64,000 nt of DNA from Asterias amurensis (Eukaryota; Echinodermata; Asteroidea; Forcipulatida; Asteriidae), in assembly GCF_032118995.1 (NCBI RefSeq), contig NC_092656.1:10483761-10547760 (forward strand), in the 5' to 3' direction. Positions within the stretch are counted from its first letter, which is position 1. Every line of letters begins with the position of its first letter. The position numbers were made by a program, and so were the translations under genes. Positions 38,667-48,382 of this stretch are shown here, one piece after another. The notes under the pieces are model-generated. The model ran no database searches. It saw nothing but the letters and a program-made list of their open reading frames with translations, and had not been told where the DNA came from.

Positions 38667-38829
38667 GCAACCTCGGTAGTCTAGTTGGTAACACACTGCT
38701 CTAGAATTGCTAGGGTCCTGGGTTCGAATCCCAACCCAGTAACATACCCGTTATACTTTTTTTTTTTACATGACTCGGGAAAGTACTGAGACAACAGTGC
38801 TAACACACGTCGGTGTATGGGTCAAAGCC
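38667..38829 (+). mobile_element. tRNA-derived SINE (family 1)
   Basis: The head resembles a tRNA, with a box A-like GGTAGTCTAGTTGGTAACAC and a box B GGTTCGAATCC, ending CCCAACCCAGTAACA. A T-run follows, and then the tail CATGACTCGGGAAAGTACTG, ACAGTGCTAACACAC and GTGTATGGGTCAAAGCC. The same tail occurs at 44,020-44,080, showing a dispersed family. The acceptor stem is not closed, so I do not call a functional tRNA. Confidence 0.72.
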
Positions 38830-38960
38830 AAAATTAATTTTCGTTATACATTAATTTACTTATTTATTTATTATTGTTGTTATTTTTATTTATCACGCAT
38901 ACTGGTATGACTGGTATCTGATCTCAACTGGTGTTCCAACATTTGTTGTGTTTCACTTTT

Positions 38961-39183
38961 GCCTGGAAATTGCGTGGTTTTCCTTTTACTCTGCGAAATA
39001 ACACGGTCGGCCATTTATGGGAGTCACAACTTTGACTCCCATAAATGGCCGAGCGTGTAAGTGTGGGGATCATTATATTCTACTTTTACAACATCTTTCT
39101 ACCCATATGCATTTTATAAAAAAAAAACGGTTACAAACGCTTTTCAAAGACCAACTGTGCCGATCCAGGGCAACGTGTTCCTT
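38961..39183 (+). mobile_element. Foldback MITE family B, partial copy
   Basis: It shares AAATTGCGTGGTTTTCCTTT, the central hairpin CGGTCGGCCATTTATGGGAG with GACTCCCATAAATGGCCGAG, ATTCTACTTTTACAACATCT, ACGCTTTTCAAAGACCAACT and GGCAACGTGTTCC with the pair at 46,904-47,650. The left outer arm is missing. Confidence 0.78.
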
Positions 39184-39259
39184 TAACGTACTCTTCATTT
39201 ATGGCTTTTGGCAAGTTCCGAGCTTCAAAGGAACGTTGTAGAATCTATTATGTTATAGA

Positions 39260-39629
39260 ATTGGTAAGAAACAAAAATCGTGAAGATCACAGATTTACAT
39301 AAAACTTACACGGTCTAATGATGATGGTGATAGTTGAAAATATCCCTTGAAATATTTCTGTCTGAAACGTCATATTTAATGAGAAATACATAATCTAACT
39401 TCGCGTTTTGAGTTTATCGCTCAGTGAGCGTTTTATTCCTTTTTATTTTGGCATCAATGTAATGCAAAATTTGTAATCGGTTTTTCACTTTTCTCTCGTG
39501 ACCCAGATGGCCGATCGATCTCAAACTTCTACAGGTTTGTCAGTTTATGTAAATGGTGGATTACATAAAGTGCTTACACTGCCATCAACTGTTTTGTTAA
39601 AAAAAAACAGTTCTTTAATGTTCCTTTAA
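39260..39629 (+). mobile_element. MITE family C, diverged copy
   Basis: The motifs CACAGATTTACATAAAACTT, ACACGGTCTAATGATGATGG, CCCTTGAAATATTTCTGTCT and a terminal TTCCTTTAAG match the layout of the elements at 48,832-49,204 and 55,804-56,232. The left terminus is eroded. Confidence 0.5.
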
Positions 39630-39660
39630 GGGAAACAATAGACCGATTGCGCTCTGTCTG

Positions 39661-40735
39661 TCACGTGACCAATAGTTGGTATTAGATGTAAACAAACACG
39701 GCGTACTGCATGTAAACGTGCGTTATGATGACATGATTACTGTAACAATTGTGTGTTCAATCATGGAGGAAGGAATAGAAGGAGCTCGAACGACCCGCAA
39801 AACCTCAGAGTAACAAAAGAATACCCTGAAAATGCTCCCGTCTAACCAGTGGAAAAAGATAGGAGACCTCCAGCTGGACGGCCGATTAACGAGCAGGATT
39901 AGATTTCTTTGTACAGAACGTGCGGTACCGCCGCTCTGCACCGTTGCCTTCGTGTAAAGTTGAATCATTGGAGACAAGAATTGTGAATACACACGTTTTC
40001 ATTTACCATTTGTGGTGTTTCACTGAAACATCATGGCATATTTTTTCATTTTTTGACTTTTCGGTCACTAGCGGTGGTTCAAAATTTGGGTATTAGCACA
40101 CGAGGGTGATTGGTATTCAATTGTGCTTTTCGATTTGGTGAGCACAAGTGTACACATTTTTTATCAGGTCTCAAAAAAGTTGTTTTTCTGTAGTGTATCC
40201 ATAGGACATACGACACCATGGTTGAGTGAAGAACCAAGTGCGCACGCACAAACTCACATATGCCAGTTCGCCCATTGTCTGTATAAAGTATGTCGGTGAT
40301 TACGAGGTGTTATTAAACGACCGCGGTACCGCAGGTTCAACTTTTGATGTCCTCCATGGTTCAATAAACCCTATAATTCTCGAAATCACTGGAGAGTATA
40401 AAGAAGTTTGTAACATGAGACCTTACCCGTGGCTGAACAGGGCCATTAATGGATTGAACCAACAGCCCAACAACTATGAAATTCCACAAGAATGTTCACA
40501 CGATGTCGTCTGTATGTGCACGGTGCAAAGTCCACATTCGTAGTCTCAAAATACTCTCAAAATATTCATTTTTTATGTAGTAGAAAACTCAGTGAAATAT
40601 CAAACAGCAAATTGTGATTTAAATCAATATCACAACATTCAACTTTTGAACAAGGGCTTCGTTTTCAGTTAAAATGGTTATTTATGTCTTGATTGTGTAG
40701 ATTTAACTTTCTATACCCACTATAGATCACATGTG
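39661..40735 (+). mobile_element. CACGTG-ended TIR element, inverted second copy with internal extra sequence
   Basis: The left part, TCACGTGACC, then ATGTAAACAAACACGGCGTA and CTGCATGTAAACGTG, matches the reverse complement of 38,600-38,651. After about 560 bp of unshared sequence (39,770-40,330), the match resumes with ATGAGACCTTACCCGTGGCT and TTCACACGATGTCGTCTGTA and continues to CCCACTATAGATCACATGTG. The open frame at 40,226-40,543 (105 codons) spans the conserved segment. The unshared stretch may be an insertion here or a deletion in the shorter copy. Confidence 0.65.
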
Positions 40736-40806
40736 AACATTGATATGACGCAATCGGTCTAGTCCACATACTAAAGCGGCGCGGCCATGTAAATGGGGAG
40801 AACACG

Positions 40807-40950
40807 TTTAAAGACATGGACACTATAAGTTATTACTCAAAATAGTTGTTAGCACAAAAACTTACTTGGTAACGAACTGTTGATAGTATAACAACATGTG
40901 AGAAACGGTTCCATCTGAAGTAAATTTCGTTTTTTAGCAATAACTGTGTG
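40807..40950 (+). mobile_element. MITE family A, partial copy
   Basis: TTTAAAGACATGGACACTAT, TTACTCAAAATAGTTGTTAG, TTACTTGGTAACGA and AGAAACGGTTCCATCTGAAG match the left half of family A. The right half is missing. Its position directly after the TIR-element end repeats the arrangement at 35,505-35,990. Confidence 0.7.
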
Positions 40951-41189
40951 TTCTCATCATCATCAAAACTTTGTATTTGTTGTCGACATGAAATTGTCCC
41001 TTTGTACACAAATAGACAAGAGTCATGTTTTCTTATCAATATTCCCAAAACTAATAATTTAACCATTGTGAATTTTAATATCAATGGCCCCCTTTTTTAT
41101 CTTTAAACAAGAAGAATACTATTCTATACACAAAGAAGACAAGAGTTACCTACAAGATTTACTACAAAAACTGACCCGCCTTCGTACTG

Positions 41190-41335
41190 CGGGGTTGCTC
41201 ATGCTCAACCTTCAAAAATCCACCACTACCGGATTGCCATGTTCAATGGCTTTCCTCGGTGTTGCTCAGAAACGATTTCAACAAGCTCCACTGTGGGAGT
41301 TTTGTGCCCAGAGCTGTCGGAGAGAAAAACACTTG
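41190..41335 (+). repeat. Rearranged satellite-relic fragment
   Basis: It contains GCTCATGCTCAACCTTCAAA, CCGGATTGCCATGTTCAATG and GCTTTCCTCGG, then GTTGCTCAGAAACGATTTCA, TGTGGGAGTTTTGTGCC and CAGAGCTGTCGGAGAG. All are shared with the diverged monomer at 35,030-35,200, but in swapped order. The swap would be expected if the fragment came from two adjacent old monomers. Confidence 0.72.
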
Positions 41336-41369
41336 TTACCGGTTACCAGGTCTATACCCCAGTGACACA

Positions 41370-42588
41370 AAGCGCCCACACAAAATGAATCATAAGCAAC
41401 GCCGTAAATTGACCTTGACAAAAGTGGTCAGTGACTACAATATCAAAAGTCTTTATTTTGTTCCAAAGTGTGTCACTTGTTTTGGGCGTGTAGTTCGGTG
41501 AATAATTATTCATCGGTGTCTATTGTCTAGTGAAACCGTGGGCTGGCATTGAACTTGTAAACAGTGTGTATCACAATAAATTGTCATTTCAGCTCCAGCC
41601 TCGCGTTGACGATTGTGAATAGTATTACGGGTAAGTTGGCTTTGATCATTAAACATTAATTTCCCAAATTTGTCAAGTAAGAAACGATGGTAAGAACTTA
41701 ATTAAACTTCAAACCACCTGTTTTAGAGTTTTGATGCATTTTTCTATAATAGATAATTTTGGGGGTAAATAAATGAATCCACTTTGATTGATGAGGTATG
41801 TATAGTTATTATGCAGAAGTTTCAGCCTCATTGGTCGTGAAGTTTCTGAGAAAATCAACGAGCAATGTTTTCAGGTCGCGTTAATATTTTGTAGGCCTAC
41901 ATGCTAAATTAATGTTCATCTCCTGAGACGAAAACTAGTTTGGCGACACAAAGAAATTACAGCACCTAAGCTCGAAATTATTTTATAGCATGCTTTCTAT
42001 CATTATCTTCAAACCGTGTAGGCCTAAGTTTAAATTTGAATTGTGTGGCCCTTGTTTCTTGTGTTGCCATTTAGTCGCCTATTGTTTGAGAAAAAAAGGA
42101 AAATCACAGAGCAATGTTGTCAAGAGAGTCGCGTATAAACCCGTTGTAAGTGCTAAAAACTGATTTCGTCGCACTGAGACATGGTCGAAAATACTTATCT
42201 GATCTAATACCAAGTTATCTGTTCTAATACCAAGTTTGGACAACTGAAATAAATTAGTAGAGATGCCAATAAATAAACAGATATAAAACGTAGAACATGG
42301 ACATGGTCGAATATACCCATTTCTGTTAGACTGCCGCGAACTATAATGGAAACTGGTCTACAAATTATATTAAATTTCAAAAGGTTTCCTATTATGTATG
42401 CACTGAGAATTAAAATGTGTTTAGTGATAGAGAACATCCATTTTATAAAAAAAAATACTTTCAACATACATACAGATGATCTTTACCATGATAATGCAAT
42501 GAGTCCAACTCATTATACATGTACATTTTTTGTATTGAAATTCGGGTTTATGTCGACATTAGTCCCCCATAAACATGCGAACATCACA
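41370..42588. other. Intergenic stretch, nothing recognised
   Basis: AT-rich sequence with only short open frames (87 codons or fewer) and no domain, RNA gene or clear inverted repeat that I could see by eye. Confidence 0.4.
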
Positions 42589-42978
42589 TTAAAGCCATGA
42601 CACCTTTTGATAATTGTCAAAGACCAGTCTTCTTACTTGGTGTATCTCAACATAAAAATGCACAAAATAACAAACCTGTGAACATTTGAACTCAATTGGT
42701 CGTCGAAGTTGGGAGATAAAATAACAATGGAAGAAAAAAACAAAACAATTGTCACACGATCTTGTGTGCTTTCAGATGCTCGATTACGGAACCTCAAAAC
42801 CTAATTCCGAGGTCTCGAAATCAAATTCGTGAACATTTCTTTCTTTCTCAAATCTATACGTCACATCTGAGAAGCCATTTCTCACAATGTTTTATGTTCT
42901 TCATTGCTTGTTAAAAAGGAATTTTGTCATGCTAACACTTATTTTGAGTAATTACCAATAGTGTCCACTTCCTTTAAA
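42589..42978 (-). mobile_element. MITE family A, full-length copy (390 bp)
   Basis: The left end is TTAAAGCCATGACACCTTTT (diverged) and the right end is TACCAATAGTGTCCACTTCC with TTTAAA. Internal landmarks are AATTGTCAAAGACCAGTCTT, ACCTGTGAACATTTGAACTC, GAGGTCTCGAAATCAAATTC and TTTCTCACAATGTTTTAT. They occur in the same order as at 48,041-48,382, which defines a full element of about 340-390 bp with no coding capacity. Confidence 0.8.
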
Positions 42979-43959
42979 CAACAGAAATGAACGTTCTCAG
43001 GAACTCACCATAGTATAGTCTTTGGTACATCAGGTCGATAGTAAGTGTATTTCACCCAAAATCATGATAATGGACAGTAATTTAAGGTGACTTTACTTGT
43101 GAAACGAAAGTCAACCAAGAATTAACAGCGCTCTGTATAATAGTGAAACCCTTCTCCCCGGTTGCAGTGCAGGAATAACGTCTTTGCAAACTTCACGCTG
43201 TAACGCTTTCAAGAGTAATGGCATCTTACGTATTCTGCATTCACAAATAAAGGAATGACCGGTATGGGGCACCGTACATTTCGCATTCATTGTAATGTCT
43301 CCGTTTAATGTAAGTTCAGTTGGTTATATAATGTTGTAACTGTTTTCAAACATCGGATTTTGGTCAGGCGAGATCAACACTTATTGTTCTGCTCATTTCT
43401 CAAAGAATACACTCAGCGTTTCAAGGAAAAATATTTCGAGAGAAGTTTATAAATTACACCATGTAGGCCTATAGAATATGCGCATCATTCTGTGAATATT
43501 AATCTTTCGTTACACAGATAATTTGAGAAAAAAAATGGAAGGAGATAAGGAGAGGTTTGCGGTTCCACCATGTGAACATCTCTCTTGTTTTCTTTATTAG
43601 TGGTTGGTGGTTCTGAAAACCACTTTTAACAAGATAACCACATCTGATGACTAACATAACCACAAACTTAAAAAAAAAAAGGAACTTTGTAATGAAAATC
43701 CCTCCGCCGTCATATTCAAACATGATTATAATAATATTAAGGCCTCTTTTTGTATCTTCGAGGTATGACCAGTTTGTTGTGTCTGCTACTTTCTATTATA
43801 TTCCGGTTGTCGTCGCCATAACAAAAGACATCCCAAAAACCAAAACTATGGGCACAAATTCATGGTTTTGTTTACTGTTATGTTTAATCAAAAAAAGAAA
43901 AAAAAGTATTTATCCCCTATGCAAACTTAACATCTGTCATTATCATTGCGGTACGCGCT
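42979..43959. other. Intergenic stretch, nothing recognised
   Basis: Contains an open frame of 126 codons (43,647-44,027, plus) rich in Lys and Ile, with no recognisable domain. It runs into the SINE that follows, so I do not call it a gene. Confidence 0.4.
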
Positions 43960-44085
43960 GGCAAAACATAGGATCCGAACTGCCTCACCCGAGTAATAAG
44001 CCTGGTGGTGTTTTTTTCTTCATATGACTCGGGAAAGTGCCGAGTATACAGTGCTAAAACACATGGATGTATTAGTAAACAAAAA
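43960..44085 (+). mobile_element. SINE family 1, second copy, 5'-truncated
   Basis: It starts within the tRNA-like box B region (CGAACTGCCTCACCCGAGTA). A T-run follows, and then the tail CATATGACTCGGGAAAGTGC, CGAGTATACAGTGCTAAAAC and ACATGGATGTATT, which matches the tail at 38,768-38,820. Confidence 0.65.
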
Positions 44086-44587
44086 ATATATTCTTTAAAC
44101 TTGAGGCAAGTTTAATATCTAATCTAACAGTACTGTTCAAAGTGTGTGCACAATACATCTACATGGTCTGGCTGGGAAAACATCCACTGAAATGTTTTGC
44201 TCGAACTACACAGGTTAGAAAAGACTTTTCGTACCACACATTACCACCAGCACGCATTATTCGCATAATTATAGTACTGGGGCAACGTACTTTCAGCATT
44301 CATTCATAAAGGTTCTAGTGACGACACAAGAAGTCGCATTTTCATTCAACTAACCTTTGAATTCTAAAAATATATAAACCTACAAAGACACACGCGAGTG
44401 CGCACGTCCGTGATACGGCTCAATTGTGTTTTCTATAAAGTGACTTTTGGCGGCAATTGTACAACACAATAGAAAGCAATCCAGCTCATTAATAACAATG
44501 GCATTATAAAATGATCGGATACTGTACAGGCAATACATAACAAATGGTAAATAACAAGTTATGATTGGTATTTTGTTTCCATGTGCC
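44086..44587. other. Intergenic stretch, nothing recognised
   Basis: I see no gene, RNA or repeat shared with the rest of the window. A 74-codon minus-strand frame at 44,380-44,604 has no known domain and overlaps the MITE end. Confidence 0.35.
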
Positions 44588-45252
44588 TTTAAAAGCACGG
44601 ACACTATTGGTAAATATTCAAAATAATTGTAAGCATAAGACTTACTTCTTTTTGAAAAACTACGTTACTTCAGAGGGAGCCGTTTCTCACAATGTGTTAT
44701 TATTATAACTCCCCTTGCAAGTATTCTGCCTGTTCATTGGTTTAGAGCGCGTCACATGACATGTCTTAGTTTTGCTAGACGACGGCCGTCGGTTTGCCAT
44801 GCGCTAGTCCGAAGACTAAACATGGCGCCGTGCGCTAGTCCGACAGACTAGCACACGGCGTGCAGTACCCAGACGTCCGTTGCGTGTACGAGTATGATAA
44901 ATTAATAGTCTGTAACCATTTCGGATTGCACGACACTACATGCAATACGTTAAGTAAAAGTGTTTGCAATCTGTATTCGCGTCGTCCGTGGATTGTAGCA
45001 TTCAGGTCTGTAACTTAATAATAATAGTACTGTATTTAGAAATGTTTGGGGTGTTATGAAACAAATATTGACTGCTTTTACTCGTGCAATGGTTAAAAAC
45101 TATGACTCCCTCGGTGATCCCCGGAGCGCTCTATTTTCCCTCGGCTTCGCCTCGCGAAAATAGAACGCTACGGGGATCAGCTCGGGAGTCATAGTTTTAA
45201 CCATAGCACTCGAAGCAGTCAATATTTGTATAATAGTGTCCAGTGCCTCAAA
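44588..45252 (+). mobile_element. MITE family A copy split by palindromic sequence
   Basis: The left end TTTAAAAGCACGGACACTAT and the internal GGGAGCCGTTTCTCACAATG belong to family A. The expected right end (AATAGTGTCCAGTGCC) lies 640 bp away at 45,231-45,246. Between them are a GC-rich inverted repeat at 44,764-44,875 (GCCGTGCGCTAGTCCGACAG with ACTAGCACACGGCG) and the long palindrome at 45,063-45,228. The layout suggests other elements inserted inside the MITE. Confidence 0.6.
45063..45228. repeat. Long palindrome with ~65-bp arms
   Basis: AAATATTGACTGCTTTTACT on the left pairs with AGCAGTCAATATTT on the right. Further in, GGTTAAAAACTATGACTCCC pairs with GGGAGTCATAGTTTTAACC, and GATCCCCGGAGCGCTCTATT pairs with AATAGAACGCTACGGGGATC, around a short CTTCGCCT loop. 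The arms are nearly perfect, so the element is young or under foldback selection. It ends about 225 bp before the GPCR start codon. Confidence 0.88.
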
Positions 45253-45343
45253 GCGATCTGATCAGTTCAGGTAATTGTACGGCTGGGTAAACCCCCTTTA
45301 TACAAAACCCGTCCTATAGGGAAATGAAATTTTACTTGTTACC

Positions 45344-45364
45344 GTTTTGTTTCACTCTCAACAG
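45344..45364 (+). promoter_or_regulatory. Possible 3' splice site before the GPCR coding exon
   Basis: A pyrimidine-rich run ending in CTCAACAG precedes AATGAATTTG, 89 bp before the start codon. Single-coding-exon GPCR genes often have separate 5' untranslated exons, and this acceptor would fit. It is a motif match only. Confidence 0.3.
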
Positions 45365-45453
45365 AATGAATTTGCTAGAACTAGAGGAACAACCAATCTA
45401 CTTGAGTTTAATAACTATCAGGAAGGGAGGCAAATGATATTGATGTCATCACC

Positions 45454-46500
45454 ATGGCTACTACAAGTGACCCCTCAGTTGAACTCATCACCATCTCACC
45501 CAACAATGCAAATGATTCATTGCTGAATACCAGCGACGAATTCCGCTTTGACGACTACAGACAGAGGGTGGTCGTTGGAAGTGTCTACTGTCTGGTGGCT
45601 GTGACTGGCTTCGTAGGGAACGTCTTGGTGATTCTTGCTGTTATCTTATCGAAGAAACTTCAGACCCGCACCAACGCCTTCGTCGTCAACCTCGCCACGG
45701 CCGACCTGGTGACTTGCACCGCTGCACCGTTTACCGCGCTAGCGTTACTCAGCGAGGACGGCTGGCCCCTTCCGGATGCTGTATGCTCCGTAGCTGCAGC
45801 TGTTTACTTTAGCTGTCTGTCGTGTAGCGTGATGAACTTGACTGCGATATCTATCAACCGATTAATTGTTATTACCAAGCCATCATCTTTATACCGGTCC
45901 ATTTACACAACTAAGAACATAGGAGCCATGTTGGTTTTCACGTGGCTCTATCCCATTATAGTCTGCTGCCTTCCTCTGTTCGGGTTGGGTAGATGGGGGT
46001 ATTCCATCAAGTACAAGACGTGTTCGCTAGACTCCTCGTGCGAAACGAGTAAGCTTTTCAGTTTGGTCGGGTCGCTCCTCATCTACCCAGTCCCACTCGT
46101 CATCCTGTTCGTCTGTTACTTCAAGATCTACCGCCACCTTAAAGGTCACACGAAGAAGATGATCGCAGGGGTCGAATTGTCTGACTCCTCGGTGTCATCA
46201 AGTACTAGGACACAGTCGAGGAGTTTCAGTAAGCGACAAGTCGAGATCACCAAGAATCTGTTTGTCGTCATGTGCGCCTTTATCGTGTGTCTCGCCCCCT
46301 TCGCTGTCGCTATAATGATACCACCCAGCGACCCGGTTATCCCGTGGACTGGAGCGTTCATCATCTTCAACAGCGCCGTCAACCCCGTCATCTACGGGGT
46401 GAAACACCCGCACTTCAAGGAGGTGTTCAGTCACATGCTCCGGTGTCGGTACCGTTTGATTCAAGAACCATCAGGGTGCCTTCAGAAGTTCAGACATTAA
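45454..46500 (+). CDS. Class A (rhodopsin-like) G protein-coupled receptor, complete, intronless
   Basis: The 348-residue protein has seven hydrophobic helices and acts at the cell surface, coupling an unknown ligand to G proteins. The start ATG lies in a CACCATGG context. Likely N-glycosylation sites are Asn20 (NDS) and Asn25 (NTS). TM1 (about 38-62) holds GFVGNVLVI and TM2 (74-98) NLATADL. TM3 (111-136) starts with the conserved Cys111 and ends in Asn135-Arg136-Leu137 in place of Asp-Arg-Tyr. Cys190 or Cys196 in loop 2 can pair with Cys111. TM6 (267-289) has CLAP in place of the usual CWxP, and TM7 (297-315) ends NPVIY (310-314). The third loop is short with a Ser-rich stretch (243-259), and the tail is Cys-containing. 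The GNVL, LQTRTN and LATADL segments with an NR-type TM3 end recall the GPR84/Tre1/moody and melatonin-receptor-like group. I cannot assign an orthologue. An AATAAA lies at 46,938, inside a foldback element. Confidence 0.93.
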   Translation: MATTSDPSVELITISPNNANDSLLNTSDEFRFDDYRQRVVVGSVYCLVAVTGFVGNVLVILAVILSKKLQTRTNAFVVNLATADLVTCTAAPFTALALLSEDGWPLPDAVCSVAAAVYFSCLSCSVMNLTAISINRLIVITKPSSLYRSIYTTKNIGAMLVFTWLYPIIVCCLPLFGLGRWGYSIKYKTCSLDSSCETSKLFSLVGSLLIYPVPLVILFVCYFKIYRHLKGHTKKMIAGVELSDSSVSSSTRTQSRSFSKRQVEITKNLFVVMCAFIVCLAPFAVAIMIPPSDPVIPWTGAFIIFNSAVNPVIYGVKHPHFKEVFSHMLRCRYRLIQEPSGCLQKFRH

Positions 46501-46717
46501 TCTAAGACAAAGACTCGTTGGCATGTTAATGACGAATTTATCTTGCCTTAGGTCACACCAAGAGTCAATGGTGTCTGAAGCAAAACATTCTGAAACAGTT
46601 CCCCGACGTCACGAGCTCCGACAGCGCCCTCACTGACTTCAAAGAAAGCCATTTCATTTGAGACCTTTTGTCAAGGACTTCGTGGCTTGAAGAGCCGCGA
46701 TCCAAAACGACTGAAAC

Positions 46718-46758
46718 GGGAGACCACGCACGCACTCGACCCGTGCGTGTGGTCTCCC
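46718..46758. repeat. Short strong hairpin downstream of the GPCR
   Basis: GGGAGACCACGCACGCAC and GTGCGTGTGGTCTCCC form a 10-bp stem, a 2-base bulge and a further 6-bp stem around TCGACCC. It lies in a GC-rich patch 218 bp after the stop codon and could be part of a decayed foldback element. Confidence 0.75.
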
Positions 46759-46903
46759 ATTCCAGTCGCTGTTTACACCACGAAGGCCTTGGTTGAAAGG
46801 TTTTTTCATTGGCTGAAAGTTTAATGTGTCCACTAGGGTGCCTTCCTCGGCTAGCGCCCTGTGTATACGTCTTTGGATTAATAATTTGTAAGCCTACCTT
46901 ATA

Positions 46904-47289
46904 GGAACACGTTGCCTTGGATTGGACGAGTTGGTCTAATAAAAAGCGTTTGTACCCGTTTGTTATAAAATGCACATGGTTGGAAAGATGTGTTAAAAGT
47001 AGAATACAATTATCCACACAAATATGCCTCAAAATTGCGTGGTTTTCTTTTTGCTTTTGCGAACTAACACGCTAGGTCATTTATGGGAGTGGAAATTTGA
47101 CTCCCATAATTAAATGGGCGGCCGTTTAAGTCAACGAGGTAAAAGGAAAACCAGGCAAGTTCGAGGCATATTTGTGTGGATAATTGTATTCTGCCTTTAA
47201 AACATCTTTCCAACCAAATGCATTTTATTACAAACGGTTAAAAATGCTTTTCAGAGAACAACTCGACCGGTCCAAGGAAACGTGTTCTT
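46904..47289. mobile_element. Foldback MITE family B, full copy 1
   Basis: The outer arms GGAACACGTTGCCTTGGATT and its inverse GACCGGTCCAAGGAAACGTG with TTCTT enclose nested inverted segments. These are ATTGCGTGGTTTTCTTTTTG with its inverse AAAAGGAAAACCAGGCAAG, and TCATTTATGGGAGTGGAAAT with GACTCCCATAATTAAATGGG. The element is about 386 bp with no coding capacity. Confidence 0.88.
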
Positions 47290-47650
47290 AAGAACACGTT
47301 GCCCTGGATCGGTCGAGTTGGTCCTTGAAAAGCGTTCCGTAACCGTTTGTAAAATCGTTATGGTTAGAAAGATGTTGTAAAAGTAAAACACAATGATCCA
47401 CACAAACATGCCTCGAAATTGCGTGGTTTTCTTTTTACCTCGTCGACTAACACGGTCGGCCATTTATGGAAGTCAAAATGTGGACTCCCGTAAATGGCCG
47501 ACCGGGTTAGTTCGCGACGTAAAATGAAAATCGTGCATTTTTTTTATATTCTACTTTTAGACATCTTTGACAACCAAATGCATTTCATGACAAACGGTTT
47601 CAAACGCGTTTTGAAGACCAACTCGACCGGTCCAAGGCAACGTGTTCTTA
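47290..47650. mobile_element. Foldback MITE family B, full copy 2, abutting copy 1
   Basis: It starts AAGAACACGTTGCCCTGGAT at the base where copy 1 ends, so the junction itself reads as the palindrome CGTGTTCTTAAGAACACG. The centre is CGGTCGGCCATTTATGGAAG with GACTCCCGTAAATGGCCGAC, and the right end is CGGTCCAAGGCAACGTGTTC. The two copies are clearly diverged, so this is a tandem arrangement of separate insertions or an old duplication. Confidence 0.88.
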
Positions 47651-48040
47651 TAGGCCTTATAACGTAAACTAAAATTACAGAATTGATCAAACGGCCAGCC
47701 GGAAATTATTATTTTGTCACTATAATGTGTTTTTTAGAGTAAATGGAGTAACTATTTTTGTAGTCTATATTTCCGTTAACCAAGGATACCCATTGGTCAA
47801 CTTAATAAAAGTCGCAATTCAGAGGAAACCTGAACGATTTTACTATTTAATTCTAGATAGCTGACGGGACATGATGGCTTGTCTTATCTGAAAGGACAAA
47901 GTTGTAATTGGGTCAAGACATGTTCTCTTCACCGCTGGGCTATGACAGTTTAAATCCGCCATTTAGTATTCACTTTCAGTTTCATTTAGTCCAGCGACGC
48001 AATATTTGGTTTTGTTTCAACGACCTATTCGTCATTTTCA
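47651..48040. other. Intergenic stretch, nothing recognised
   Basis: AT-rich, with no open frame of note, RNA gene or repeat visible. Confidence 0.4.
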
Positions 48041-48382
48041 TTAAAGACAGTAGACATTATTGGTAATTGTCAAAGACTAGCCTTCACAGTTGGTGCACCT
48101 CAACATATACATAAAATAAGTAACCTGTGAAAATTTGAGCTCACTTGGTCATCACAGTTGCGAGATAATAGTGAAAGAAGAAAGCACCCTCAAGTTCTAA
48201 ACCTGAGGTCTCGAAATCAAATTCGTGGAAAGTTACTTCTTTCTCGAAAACTATGGCACTTCAGATGGAGCTGTTTCTTACAATGTTTTATACCACCAAC
48301 CTATTCCCATTACTCGTCACCAAGTAAGGTTTTATGCTAACAATTATTTTGAGGAACTACCAATAGTGTCCACTGCCTTTAA
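48041..48382 (-). mobile_element. MITE family A, full-length copy (342 bp)
   Basis: The element begins TTAAAGACAGTAGACATTAT and ends TACCAATAGTGTCCACTGCC with TTTAA, giving an inverted repeat of about 25 bp. Inside is the self-complementary pair CAAGTTCTAAACCTGAGGTC and TCTCGAAATCAAATTCGTGG. This is the clearest copy in the window for defining both ends. Confidence 0.88.

Noticed and set aside
38672..38745. Candidate tRNA gene.
   Set aside because: Boxes A and B are present, but the acceptor stem does not close and a SINE tail follows, so it is a SINE head.
43647..44027. 126-codon plus-strand frame.
   Set aside because: It ends inside a SINE and has no domain or codon-use signal.
46146..46505. 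Overlapping frames on both strands within the GPCR.
   Set aside because: They are shadows of the receptor coding sequence.
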